Below are positions 27,648 through 35,116 of a stretch of 64,000 nucleotides of DNA, piece by piece. Origin of the DNA: CAVVAL01 sp963742725 (GTDB lineage Bacteria; Actinomycetota; Actinomycetes; Mycobacteriales; Cryptosporangiaceae); NCBI GenBank assembly GCA_963742725.1, contig CAVUMX010000001.1, forward strand, positions 992,001 to 1,056,000, given 5' to 3'. The translations under genes were made by a program, and so were the position numbers. The number at the start of each line of letters is the position of its first letter. Positions within the stretch are counted from its first letter, which is position 1. The notes under the pieces are model-generated. The model searched no databases. It saw only the letters and a list, made by a program, of their open reading frames with translations, and had not been told where the DNA came from.

Positions 27648-27684
27648 TACCGTGGAGGGTATGACCGGCCGGAGCACGTCATGA
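27648..27684 (+). promoter_or_regulatory. -10 box and 7-codon mini-ORF before the DUF2342 gene
   Basis: TACCGT (27648-27653) is 7 nt ahead of ATG 27661, which opens the mini-ORF MTGRSTS. Its TGA overlaps the ATG of the protease-like gene (ATGA). It may be a leaderless transcript with coupled reinitiation. A GGAG at 27670 also serves the main start. Confidence 0.4.
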
Positions 27685-28919
27685 CCGACTTCCCCTTCGG
27701 ATTCAGCCTGCCTGGGGGCGGCAAGGGGCCTGACCCCAACGACCCCCAGTTTGCCGCGTTCGTGGCTCAACTGCAGCAGATCCTCTCCTCCTCCAGCGGC
27801 GGCCCCGTCAACTGGGACCTCGCCCGTCAGGTCGCGACCGGCATCGCCCGCGAGGGCGATCGGTCCCTGACGTCGACCGAACGGACCGAGGTCGACGACG
27901 CCCTCCGCCTCGCCGACCACTGGCTCGATCCGGTCACCAGTCTGCCCTCCGGGGTCACGTCCACCGCAGGGTGGAGCAGGTTGGAGTGGATCGAGGCCAC
28001 CCTGCCCACCTGGCAGCGGCTCTGCGATCCGGTCGCGGGCAAGGTCGTCGAGGCCATGGGCACGCTCCTGCCGGGCGCCGGTTCGGCCGAGCTCGGTCCA
28101 CTCGCGGGCCTGGCCGGTCCGGGTGGAATCGCCGGGATGCTCGGCGGTATCGGCGGCATGATGTTCGGCGGGCAGGTCGGTCAGGGGCTCGGCACGCTCA
28201 GCAGCGAGGTCCTGTCGTCCAGCGACATCGGCATCCCGCTCGGCGAGGCGGGCGTCGGCGGTCTCCTCCCGGCCAACCTGGCGGCGTTCACCGAGGGCTT
28301 GGAACGTCCGGCTGAAGAGGTTCGGCTCTTCGTCGCCCTCCGCGAGGCCGCGCACCACCGGCTGTTCGGGCACGTCGGCTGGTTGCGCGCGCACGTCCTC
28401 GCCGCCGTCGACGCCTACGCCCGTGGCATCACGGTCGACAAGCAGGCGTTCGAGGAGGCGATGACGCGCTTCGACCCGTCCGATCCGGAGAGCATGCAGG
28501 AGGCTCTCAGCGGCGGCATGTTCGAGCAGGAGGACACGCCCGAGCAGCGCCATGCCCTGGCCAGGCTCGAAACCGCGCTCGCCCTCATCGAGGGATGGGT
28601 CGCCCACGTCGTGGACGCCGCCGCCGGCGACCGGCTGCCCAGCGCCAACGCGCTCGCCGAGACGTTCCGGCGTCGCCGCGCGGCCGGCGGGCCCGCCGAG
28701 CAGACCTTCGCGACGCTCGTCGGCCTCGAACTCCGCCCGCGCCGGCTCCGGGAAGCGGCGACGCTGTGGGCCACGCTGGCCGAGCACCGCGGTGTCGACG
28801 GCCGTGACGCCGTCTGGGCACACCCCGACCTCATCCCGTCCTCCGACGACCTGGACGACCCCACCGGCTTCGCCCTCCGCAAGGACGACATAGACCTCAC
28901 AGGCCTCGAAGACCTTTGA
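27681..28919 (+). CDS. DUF2342 zinc-dependent metalloprotease-like protein
   Basis: A 412-residue protein of the DUF2342 family, annotated as zinc-dependent metalloprotease or F420-associated hydrolase. It has a Gly/Met-rich central stretch (GGIGGMMFGGQVGQ) and the conserved REAAHHRLFGHVGWLR, where the family's presumed metal-binding residues lie. A classical HExxH is absent. Its neighbours (PDZ protease, UPF0182, ABC1 kinase) match the conserved actinobacterial order. Function unproven. Confidence 0.85.
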   Translation: MTDFPFGFSLPGGGKGPDPNDPQFAAFVAQLQQILSSSSGGPVNWDLARQVATGIAREGDRSLTSTERTEVDDALRLADHWLDPVTSLPSGVTSTAGWSRLEWIEATLPTWQRLCDPVAGKVVEAMGTLLPGAGSAELGPLAGLAGPGGIAGMLGGIGGMMFGGQVGQGLGTLSSEVLSSSDIGIPLGEAGVGGLLPANLAAFTEGLERPAEEVRLFVALREAAHHRLFGHVGWLRAHVLAAVDAYARGITVDKQAFEEAMTRFDPSDPESMQEALSGGMFEQEDTPEQRHALARLETALALIEGWVAHVVDAAAGDRLPSANALAETFRRRRAAGGPAEQTFATLVGLELRPRRLREAATLWATLAEHRGVDGRDAVWAHPDLIPSSDDLDDPTGFALRKDDIDLTGLEDL

Positions 28920-28996
28920 TCCGGACGCCCGGCACGGCACCGTAATCCGTCCACCTGGCGCGACAGCGGAGCCAGGAGCCTGAACCGCCGCGCCGG

Positions 28997-29611
28997 CTAC
29001 CCGGAGAGCAGAGCGCGGGTGGCGTCCCAGCCCTCCAGGCCTGGGTCGAGATACCGGATGTCGCCCGGCGCGCGGAGCCGGTGCCAGCCCGGTGCCGCCG
29101 ACACGGCGCGCGGCGCGGGCGATGCCGCGCGCAGGGACGCGATCGTCGCGTCGTCGAGGCTGGGATCGGCGGCGACGAACCAGTCGGGCAGCGGGAGCCG
29201 CGCGGCGAGCCCGACGAGCCCGGCGCCGTCGGCCGGCGCGGCGGCGACCGGGTGGCTGCCGAGGCCGCGGAACAGCTTGCCGACGTGAAGTCCGGGCAGG
29301 TCGGGTGCGTCGGCGGCGAGTACGGCCGCTTCGGTGTACCCGGCGTCGGCGGCCGCGCGCAGTGCCGCGACCGGGCGCGCGTCCGGCACCGTGAACACGG
29401 GCGTTCCTGGCCAGATGAGCGTCTTCGCCAGGTCGATGTCGTCCGGGGTGACGGCGATCGCCCCCTGGACGTTGGCCAGCCCGGCCACGAGATCGGCGAC
29501 GTCCTCAGCGAGCGCGGACCGCCACTCGGCAGGCGAGACACCGGGCGGCGGCATCGAGGCGCCAGGCGGCGCGAGCAGGACGATCACGCAGCGGGTATGG
29601 GTGCTTGTCAC
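28997..29611 (-). CDS. GT-A fold (DUF2064/MobA-like) protein, degenerate
   Basis: A 204-residue protein that looks like a nucleotidyl-/glycosyltransferase A fold. VLAADAPDLPGLHVGKLF corresponds to the region with the metal-binding aspartates in DUF2064/CofC-type enzymes, and PADGAGLVGLAARLPLPDW to their GG-Y-LG motif. The N-terminal GxxxR-K loop is replaced by VLLAPPGASMPPPG, so activity is doubtful. GTG 29611 starts 2 bp after the stop of the M48-type gene, giving a two-gene operon. Confidence 0.6.
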   Translation of the reverse strand: MTSTHTRCVIVLLAPPGASMPPPGVSPAEWRSALAEDVADLVAGLANVQGAIAVTPDDIDLAKTLIWPGTPVFTVPDARPVAALRAAADAGYTEAAVLAADAPDLPGLHVGKLFRGLGSHPVAAAPADGAGLVGLAARLPLPDWFVAADPSLDDATIASLRAASPAPRAVSAAPGWHRLRAPGDIRYLDPGLEGWDATRALLSG

Positions 29612-29613
29612 CG

Positions 29614-30201
29614 TCAGCCGGCGCGCCCGGTGCCGTCGCTGTCGCCGGCCAGGTCGTCCAGGTCGTCCTCGTCGGAGAACCGGATGCCGGCGGCCGCGGC
29701 GATGCCTTCCAGGTACCCGCGGGCGCGCTGGGCGCGCGGGTACCGGTCGACGAGCGCCCAGAAGTCCGGGCCGTGGCCGGGAGCGCGCAGGTGCGCCAGC
29801 TCGTGGACGAGGACGTAGTCGATGACCCAGCCGGGCATCGTCCGGAGCCGGTCGGACAGGCGGATCGTGCCGTCGGCGGGCGTGCAGGACCCCCACCGGC
29901 CGCGCTGGTTGCTGACCCAGCGGACGCTCACGGGGTGGATCGTGCCGTCGAAGTAGTCACGGGAGAGCTGCCGGGCACGCGCCTCCAGCTCGTGGTCGCT
30001 GCGGCCCCGGCGCGAGCGGCGTTCGCGCGAGTCGAGCCGGGCGATCATCTTCTGCACCCACTCGCGTTCCTCCGCGACGCTGAACCGCGCGGGGATCAGC
30101 ACGACCACAGTGTCTCCGTCGCGGTACGCGGCCACGGTTCGACGCCGGCGGGTGCTCCGCCGGACCTGCACCATGGCGCGCGGGACGAGATCGCCGGCCA
30201 T
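29614..30201 (-). CDS. YgjP-type (DUF45) metallopeptidase
   Basis: A 195-residue zinc peptidase-like protein of the YgjP/WLM group. The zinc motif HELAH is at residues 133-137, and the third ligand lies in HGPDFWALV. The preceding NQRGRWGSCTPADGTIRL is the family's other hallmark. The N-terminus is Arg-rich. ATG 30201 is 6 nt behind a TAGCGT -10 box, so the mRNA is probably leaderless. Cotranscribed with the GT-A-like gene. Substrate unknown. Confidence 0.9.
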   Translation of the reverse strand: MAGDLVPRAMVQVRRSTRRRRTVAAYRDGDTVVVLIPARFSVAEEREWVQKMIARLDSRERRSRRGRSDHELEARARQLSRDYFDGTIHPVSVRWVSNQRGRWGSCTPADGTIRLSDRLRTMPGWVIDYVLVHELAHLRAPGHGPDFWALVDRYPRAQRARGYLEGIAAAAGIRFSDEDDLDDLAGDSDGTGRAG

Positions 30202-30207
30202 GCTGGC

Positions 30208-30213
30208 ACGCTA
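30208..30213 (-). promoter_or_regulatory. -10 box of a leaderless promoter
   Basis: On the minus strand TAGCGT is followed by six bases and ATG 30201. No ribosome site. Confidence 0.5.
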
Positions 30214-30461
30214 GCCGTTCAGGGCGCGCCGCGCCTAGCATCTCCGCCGGTCGCGCCCGATTTGTTCTCTCCACAGGCGGTGGACAGGCCCCGCGCAGGT
30301 CCGGGGGTGTGCGCGGCGATGGCCCGCACTGTTCATGCACATGTTTACCGGTGTTTCCTCCACAGCGGCCACGCTCGGCGTCCCCAGGCCATCCACAAAG
30401 TTATCCACAGGATGTGGAAGTCAAGTTGACGCGGGGTGGGCCGCGCACCTAGCGTCGTTCG

Positions 30462-30530
30462 GGGCCCCTGGCGCCTGACTCCACCCGCCGCAAGGGGAAG
30501 GTGGCGGGCTGAGCACGACGCCGGGGGCTC
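30462..30530 (+). ncRNA. Possible structured RNA, or double-hairpin terminator of the hydratase gene
   Basis: An outer 11-bp stem with two wobble pairs (30463-30473 with 30519-30529) encloses an inner stem CCCGCC/GGCGGG (30484-30489, 30503-30508). TTGACG, an 18-bp spacer and TAGCGT lie just upstream on the plus strand. It also lies directly after the stop of the minus-strand enoyl-CoA hydratase gene, so a terminator is the simpler reading. Confidence 0.3.
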
Positions 30531-30531
30531 T

Positions 30532-31329
30532 CTACTTCCCGGTGAACACCGGCTTCCGCCGGGCCCGCGCCGCCGCGACCCCTTCGACCATGTCCTGGGT
30601 CGCCATCGTGACCGGCTGGGCCAGCGCCTCCCACCGCAGCGCGTCCTCGAACGAGGCGTGCCCGCCGGATGCCAGCGCGATCTTCGTCAGCCGGGTCGCG
30701 ACCGGCGCCTGCGCGGCGATGCCGGCGGCGATCCCCCGCACCTCGGCGAGCAGGTCGTCGGCCGGGTAGACCCGGTTCACGAGCCCGAGCCGGACGGCTT
30801 CCTCCGCGTCGACGGCGCGCCCGGTGAGCAGCAGTTCCCGGGCGACGGCGAGCCCCGCGACCTCGGGCAGCAGCCAGGTGGTGGCCATGCCGGCGTGGAT
30901 GCCGAGTCCGGTGAACGGCACGGAGAACTTCGCCTTCTCGGACGCGTACCGCAGGTCGCACGCGAACGCCAGCGCCGCTCCGGCACCGACGGCGGGGCCG
31001 TTGACGGCGGCGATCGTCGGTACGTCCAGGTCCCGGATCGCGAGCCAGGTGCGGTAGAACGGCAGCATACGGGCCCGCAGTTCGTCCACATTGGCGCCAG
31101 CGCCGATCTCCAGCCACGACAGGTCGCCGCCCGCGCAGAAGGCACTGCCGGCGCCGGTGACGACGACCGCACGCAGGTCGCGATCGGCCGCCAGGTCGGC
31201 CAGCGCGGCGCGCCAGGCGTCCGTGAGTTCGACGGTCATGGAGTTGCGGCGGTCAGGCTGGTTGAGGGTGAGGACGGCGACACCGTCGTCCCCACGCTGG
31301 ACGTCCAGCGGCGTCTGGAGATCGGTCAT
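30532..31329 (-). CDS. Enoyl-CoA hydratase/isomerase family protein
   Basis: A 265-residue crotonase-fold enzyme. The CoA-binding and oxyanion-hole segments are AGSAFCAGGDLSWL and NGPAVGAGAALAFACD. The usual second hydratase Glu position reads FTGLGIHAGMATTWLLP. Such proteins hydrate or isomerise acyl-CoAs in fatty-acid breakdown. No partner beta-oxidation genes are nearby, so the specific reaction is open. ATG at 31329. Gene ends beside a double hairpin. Confidence 0.9.
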   Translation of the reverse strand: MTDLQTPLDVQRGDDGVAVLTLNQPDRRNSMTVELTDAWRAALADLAADRDLRAVVVTGAGSAFCAGGDLSWLEIGAGANVDELRARMLPFYRTWLAIRDLDVPTIAAVNGPAVGAGAALAFACDLRYASEKAKFSVPFTGLGIHAGMATTWLLPEVAGLAVARELLLTGRAVDAEEAVRLGLVNRVYPADDLLAEVRGIAAGIAAQAPVATRLTKIALASGGHASFEDALRWEALAQPVTMATQDMVEGVAAARARRKPVFTGK

Positions 31330-31636
31330 CTGGGCAGTCTGCGGGATGGCGAAGCGTGCCGTTCACATGATCTTTCGCACACCCGCAACACATCGTTACG
31401 GAGAGCTACGGTGTTCACCGCGCCGGTATGCCCGGCATTGCCTGTCTGTCCCTAGAGCGGTGCCGCAGGTCGCCCGTCCGATATGAGATGATCTGGACTG
31501 GTTCACTCCTCGTACGCTCCGGCCGCGGCTCGCCGCGCCGGGGGGCCGCTACACCCGTCTGGTGGTTACGCAGGGGTACTGTCATGCAGGTTCTGACCGC
31601 GACCGGCGGATCGGACGTGAGAGTCGAGGAGGCAAC
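31330..31636. other. 307-bp divergent gap
   Basis: No gene seen. It must carry the promoters of the enoyl-CoA hydratase (minus) and the DUF5679 gene (plus). I find only a weak TACGCT (31513) and no convincing -35 element. Confidence 0.4.
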
Positions 31637-31789
31637 GTGGCCGAGACCTATAACGGCTACTGCGTTAAGTGCAAGGAGAAGCGTGACTTCGAGGGTGAAG
31701 TCGTCGTCAGCGACTCCGGCCGGCGCATGGCCAAGGGCCAGTGCCCGGTGTGCGGCACGAAGATGAACCGGATCCTCGGGAAGGCCTAG
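31637..31789 (+). CDS. DUF5679 small zinc-ribbon protein
   Basis: A 50-residue protein with two CxxC pairs (YCVKCKEK and CPVCGTKM) typical of a zinc ribbon. The segment YNGYCVKCKEKRDFEGEV marks DUF5679, a tiny protein conserved in actinobacteria. GTG 31637 follows a strong GAGGAGG. A perfect hairpin ends the transcript. Function unknown. A nucleic-acid or protein-binding role is an inference from the fold. Confidence 0.85.
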   Translation: MAETYNGYCVKCKEKRDFEGEVVVSDSGRRMAKGQCPVCGTKMNRILGKA

Positions 31790-31815
31790 CCGAACCGGGA
31801 GTCCCACGGACACCC

Positions 31816-31853
31816 ACGGAGGGGCGCAACCGCACGCGGTGGCGCCCCTCCGT
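31816..31853 (+). terminator. Terminator after the DUF5679 gene
   Basis: 12-bp perfect arms (ACGGAGGGGCGC and its complement), and the 14-nt loop folds further (ACCGC/GCGGT). The first DnaA box starts 3 nt beyond. Confidence 0.75.
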
Positions 31854-31855
31854 CG

Positions 31856-31883
31856 TGTGGATAACCACGCCCTTTGTGGATAA
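31856..31883 (-). promoter_or_regulatory. Two perfect DnaA boxes in tandem
   Basis: TGTGGATAA at 31856-31864 and 31875-31883 (TTATCCACA on the minus strand), same direction, 19 bp apart, between the terminator and the start at 31947. They suggest DnaA binding, either for titration or for control of the next gene. Confidence 0.6.
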
Positions 31884-31946
31884 CCCGGCACGGGAAAACT
31901 ACTGCCGTCACAATCGAACGCACGTAAACGTGACGGAAGAGGCCCT

Positions 31947-32981
31947 GTGCACCCCCTGCTCCTGCCTGCCCTGCGCCGGCTCTGGCGCGACCGGACGACG
32001 CTGCAACTCGGCATCGACCCGGCCCGCGCCGTCGTCCTCGACAACGTCGACGCGGCGACCGTCACCGTCCTCGGGCTCCTCGACGGGCAGCACAGCGTGG
32101 GCGAGATCGCGACACGCGCAGGGGCCGACGGAATCCCGCCCGCCCGCGTGAGCGATCTGCTCGGGCTGCTGGCACGGTGCGGTGCGGTGGTCGACGGCGA
32201 GCCCGCCGCGGGGCTGCCACGGCGGCTTCCGGCCGACGCACGCCGCCGGATCGGTCCGGATCTTGCGGCGCTGTCCCTCACGCGCGGGGTCGACGCGGGC
32301 GCCGTACTCGCGCGGCGGGGGCGATGCGCGGTCGTCGTCCATGCCCGGGGGCGGATCGGTCCGGTCGTCGCGGCGCTGCTCGGCGCGGCTGGGGTCGGCC
32401 GGGTCCATGTCCAGGCGACGGGCCTGGTCACGGCGGGCGATGCCTGCCCGGGCGGGCTGCTCCCGTCCGACGAGCACCGGGCGTACGCGGTGGCCGCCGC
32501 CGACGCGGTGCGCCGGGCAGCGCCGGAGGTCGACACCCGCCCGATCGGCCCGCGACGCCTCCCTGACCTGGTGGTTCTCGCTGCCGGCCACGCTCCGGCG
32601 CCGCGTTCGCGCCGGGCCACCGCCGTCCTGCCGGTCGGGCTCCGTGACGGCACGGCCGTGATCGGGCCGATGACCGTCCCCGGCCGTACCGCCTGCCTGG
32701 ACTGCGTCGAACTGCACCGCCGCGACCGCGACCCGGCCTGGCCGGCGATCTCGGCACAGCTGTCCACGAGCCGGCCGGCGCAGCCCGAGCCGAGTCAACT
32801 GGCGCTGGCCGCGTCCGCCGCCGGCATCGCCGCAGCCCACGTGCTCAGCCATCTCGACGGCGGCGAACCGGAGACGCTGGGTCGTTCCCTGGACCTCACA
32901 GGCCTCGGCGAACGGATCCGGCGGCGAAGCTGGGAGCCGCATCCGCGCTGCCCCTGCGTCCGGACACCGTCGCCGGTATGA
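31947..32981 (+). CDS. Degenerate E1/ThiF-like (TOMM cyclodehydratase-type) protein
   Basis: A 344-residue protein related to the leader-peptide-binding/E1-like proteins of RiPP (TOMM) pathways. Residues 1-90 form a winged-helix PqqD/RRE-like domain (TLQLGIDPARAVVLDN, LLDGQHSVGEIA). Residues 125-340 look like a ThiF/E1 fold, but the ATP-binding GxGxxG is eroded (LLGAAGVGRVHV). Zinc-type cysteines remain: RTACLDCVEL and the C-terminal PRCPC. GTG 31947 follows GAAGAGG. It sits before the ABC1 kinase, as in many actinobacteria. No RiPP maturation partners are nearby. Confidence 0.7.
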   Translation: MHPLLLPALRRLWRDRTTLQLGIDPARAVVLDNVDAATVTVLGLLDGQHSVGEIATRAGADGIPPARVSDLLGLLARCGAVVDGEPAAGLPRRLPADARRRIGPDLAALSLTRGVDAGAVLARRGRCAVVVHARGRIGPVVAALLGAAGVGRVHVQATGLVTAGDACPGGLLPSDEHRAYAVAAADAVRRAAPEVDTRPIGPRRLPDLVVLAAGHAPAPRSRRATAVLPVGLRDGTAVIGPMTVPGRTACLDCVELHRRDRDPAWPAISAQLSTSRPAQPEPSQLALAASAAGIAAAHVLSHLDGGEPETLGRSLDLTGLGERIRRRSWEPHPRCPCVRTPSPV

Positions 32982-33046
32982 CCAGTCAAGTACCTTCGTG
33001 GGCCGGAGGCCGAGTCCAGCGTGGGGCTGCCAAGGCGGAGGAGGTC

Positions 33047-33112
33047 ATGCGCTGTTGCATGGCCGACGGCAACAACGCAGGCAGCGCCGGGCTGGGCCGG
33101 CCGAAGCCCTAG
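33047..33112 (+). CDS. 21-residue micro-ORF, possible leader peptide
   Basis: MRCCMADGNNAG followed by SAGLGRPKP. GGAGGAGG precedes the ATG, the best ribosome site nearby. It lies between the E1-like gene and the ABC1 kinase, and its TAG is 16 nt before the kinase GTG, with the kinase ribosome site (AAGGGAG) in between. Two readings are open: a regulatory leader peptide (the tail RPK fits the basic-x-basic pattern of macrolide arrest peptides) or a tiny substrate of the E1-like protein. Neither is proven. Confidence 0.45.
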   Translation: MRCCMADGNNAGSAGLGRPKP

Positions 33113-33128
33113 AAGGGAGAATGCATTC

Positions 33129-34448
33129 GTGGACGACATACCCCGATGGGCGCTGACCCGCACCGCGAAGCTCGCGGCGCTGCCGTTGGGGTTCGCCGGC
33201 CGTGCGACCCTCGGCCTCGGTAAGCGCATCGGCGGCAGTTCCGCGGAGGCAGTGGCCCGCGAGTTGCAGAAGCGGACGGCCGAGCAGTTGTTCTCGGTGC
33301 TCGGCCAGCTCAAGGGCGGGGCGATGAAGTTCGGCCAGGCCCTGAGCGTCTTCGAGGCCGCGCTGCCCGAGGATCTGGCCAAGCCGTACCGGGCCGCGCT
33401 GACGAAGCTCCAGGAGGCCGCGCCGCCGCTGCCCACCGCGACCGTCCACGCGGTGCTTGCCGAGCAGTTGGGCCCCCGCTGGCGCCGCAAGTTCGCGGAC
33501 TTCGACGAGGTGCCGACCGCCGCGGCGAGCATCGGCCAGGTGCACCGTGCCGTCTGGTCCGACGGGCGCGACGTCGCCGTCAAGGTGCAGTACCCGGGCG
33601 CCGGCCCCGCCCTCGTCTCCGACCTCAACCAGCTCGGCCGCCTCGCCCGCCTGTTCCCCGTGCTCCAGCCCGGCCTCGACGTCAAGCCGCTGATCACCGA
33701 ACTCAAGTCCCGGGTCACCGAGGAACTCGACTACAAGCTGGAGGCGAAGGCCACCGCCGCCTTCGCGAGGGCGTACGCGGACGACGAGGAGATCCTCGCG
33801 CCGCGCGTGGTCGCCTCGGCGCCGCAGGTCCTCGTCACCGAGTGGATCCCCGGCACGCCGATGTCGACGGTGATCGCCGACGGCAGCCAGGACGACCGCG
33901 ACCGGGCCGGCCGGCTGATGGCCACGCTGCACTTCTCCGCGCCGACCCGCGCCAAGCTGCTGCACGCCGATCCGCACCCCGGCAACTTCCGGCTCCTGGA
34001 CGACGGCCGGCTCGGCGTCCTGGATTTCGGCGCCGTCGCCAGGCTGCCCAAGGGCCTGCCCGAATCGGTCGGCAGGCTCACGCGCCGCGCGCTCGACGGG
34101 GACGCCGCCGGCGTGCTCGACGGGCTCCGCGCCGAGGGATTCATCAAGCCGGACGCCGATGTCGACGCCGCCGCAGTCCTCGACTACCTGCTGCCGATGC
34201 TCGCGCCACTGGTCTACGACGACTTCCAGTTCACCCGGGCCTGGCTGCGCAAGGAAGCCACCCGGCTCGCCGACCCACGCAGCCCCGCGTACCAGCTCGG
34301 ACGGCAACTGAACCTGCCACCGTCCTACCTGCTGATCCACCGCGTCACGCTGGGCTCCATCGGGGTGCTGTGCCAGCTGGAGGCGCACGCGCCCTTCCGG
34401 TCCATCGTCGAGCGGTGGCAACCCGGCTTCGCCCCCGACCCGGTCTGA
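33129..34448 (+). CDS. ABC1/AarF (UbiB-like) atypical kinase
   Basis: A 439-residue protein kinase-like protein. Family hallmarks are present in order: the KxGQ motif (GGAMKFGQALSVFE), the Ala-rich loop AAASIGQVH, the ATP-anchoring Lys in VAVKVQYPG, the catalytic-loop motif HADPHPGNF and metal-binding VLDFG. GTG 33129 follows AAGGGAG. The M. tuberculosis homologue (Rv3197) lies beside whiB7 and has been linked to macrolide tolerance. By position this one may belong to the same WhiB7-related module. Confidence 0.92.
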   Translation: MDDIPRWALTRTAKLAALPLGFAGRATLGLGKRIGGSSAEAVARELQKRTAEQLFSVLGQLKGGAMKFGQALSVFEAALPEDLAKPYRAALTKLQEAAPPLPTATVHAVLAEQLGPRWRRKFADFDEVPTAAASIGQVHRAVWSDGRDVAVKVQYPGAGPALVSDLNQLGRLARLFPVLQPGLDVKPLITELKSRVTEELDYKLEAKATAAFARAYADDEEILAPRVVASAPQVLVTEWIPGTPMSTVIADGSQDDRDRAGRLMATLHFSAPTRAKLLHADPHPGNFRLLDDGRLGVLDFGAVARLPKGLPESVGRLTRRALDGDAAGVLDGLRAEGFIKPDADVDAAAVLDYLLPMLAPLVYDDFQFTRAWLRKEATRLADPRSPAYQLGRQLNLPPSYLLIHRVTLGSIGVLCQLEAHAPFRSIVERWQPGFAPDPV

Positions 34449-34879
34449 CCCCACCGCGCCGGCCTAACGCGCCGGCCCGCGCGGGCCTACTGGCGCCCGC
34501 GCGCGGGCCGAGCCGCCCCTCTCCACGCCGGGGATGAACCGGACATTCGGGGAAAGCGTGGCCACGCGCGCCCGTTTAGCGGGTGGATTTGGGGTCGGAT
34601 TAGCGAGCCTGGCTCCACGAAGCCACCCGAAATGCGCCGGCCGGCGCGCGGCCGGATCACGTTGGTGGCCAAGCCCGCCGGCCCGCCGGCGCGGCACGCC
34701 GCGGACGGCCGGAGCGGAAAGCAGGTGGCGGCTGGCCAACGCGCGGCGGCGCATCCACGGCCAGTCGGCGGCGCGGACGGCGGGCGACTACGCGGGTGGG
34801 CAGCGCGGCAGGTGGCGGGGTGTGAAACGGCGAGCGCCGGGGGCCCGTGGGGCTCCCGGCGCTCGCGGTGGGAACTGCG
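34449..34879. other. 431-bp gene-free gap
   Basis: No convincing gene: reading frames here are short and Arg/Pro-rich. Near the ABC1 end are GC palindromes (GGCCCGCGCGGGCC at 34474-34487) that may terminate that gene. Near 34830 lies the terminator of the whiB7 operon. A less GC-rich stretch at 34535-34625 has no recognisable feature. Confidence 0.5.
34830..34866 (-). terminator. Terminator of the whiB7 operon
   Basis: 12-bp perfect arms (GCGAGCGCCGGG and its complement) with a 13-nt GC-rich loop, 13 nt beyond the stop of the 78-residue gene. Confidence 0.65.
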
Positions 34880-35116
34880 TCAGAGACGTTCCCGGCGCTT
34901 GGCCGCCTCCATGGCGACCAGGCGCGCCGGACGGTGTCCCGCCGGCCATACGCGCTCGCTGCGCTCACGCATTCGTACGCGTGAGAGCACTTCGTTCATG
35001 AGTATCAAGATCGCGCTCCTGTTGGCGTCATGTGTGTGGTCGATGTTGTGTGCTCCAGCCGGGATGGCGATGACGCCGTCCGTGGTGGTGCTGAAGCGTG
35101 CGGTTGTGGTCGTCAC
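34880..35116 (-). CDS. 78-residue protein translationally coupled to WhiB7
   Basis: It starts at GTG 35116, which overlaps the TGA of whiB7 by 4 nt (GTGA), a standard coupling arrangement, so the two are made together. The N-terminus is Thr-rich (TTTTARFSTTTDG), the middle is hydrophobic (SAILILMNEVLSRV) and the C-terminus is basic (HRPARLVAMEAAKRRERL). No cysteines or known domain. A partner or modulator of WhiB7 is a reasonable guess but has no direct support. Confidence 0.65.
   Translation of the reverse strand: MTTTTARFSTTTDGVIAIPAGAHNIDHTHDANRSAILILMNEVLSRVRMRERSERVWPAGHRPARLVAMEAAKRRERL

Larger units (their letters stand above)
30202..30531. other. 330-bp gene-free gap with a DnaA box
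   Basis: No protein gene seen. It holds the leaderless promoter of the YgjP-type gene, several TCCACA-type 6-mers, one perfect DnaA box TTATCCACA (30401-30409), and a promoter-like pair TTGACG/TAGCGT at 30426-30455 on the plus strand that points at a structured segment. Confidence 0.6.

Noticed and set aside
34464..34754. Short frames in the 431-bp gap after the ABC1 gene
   Set aside because: No ribosome site, Arg/Ala/Pro-rich translation, and overlapping frames on both strands.
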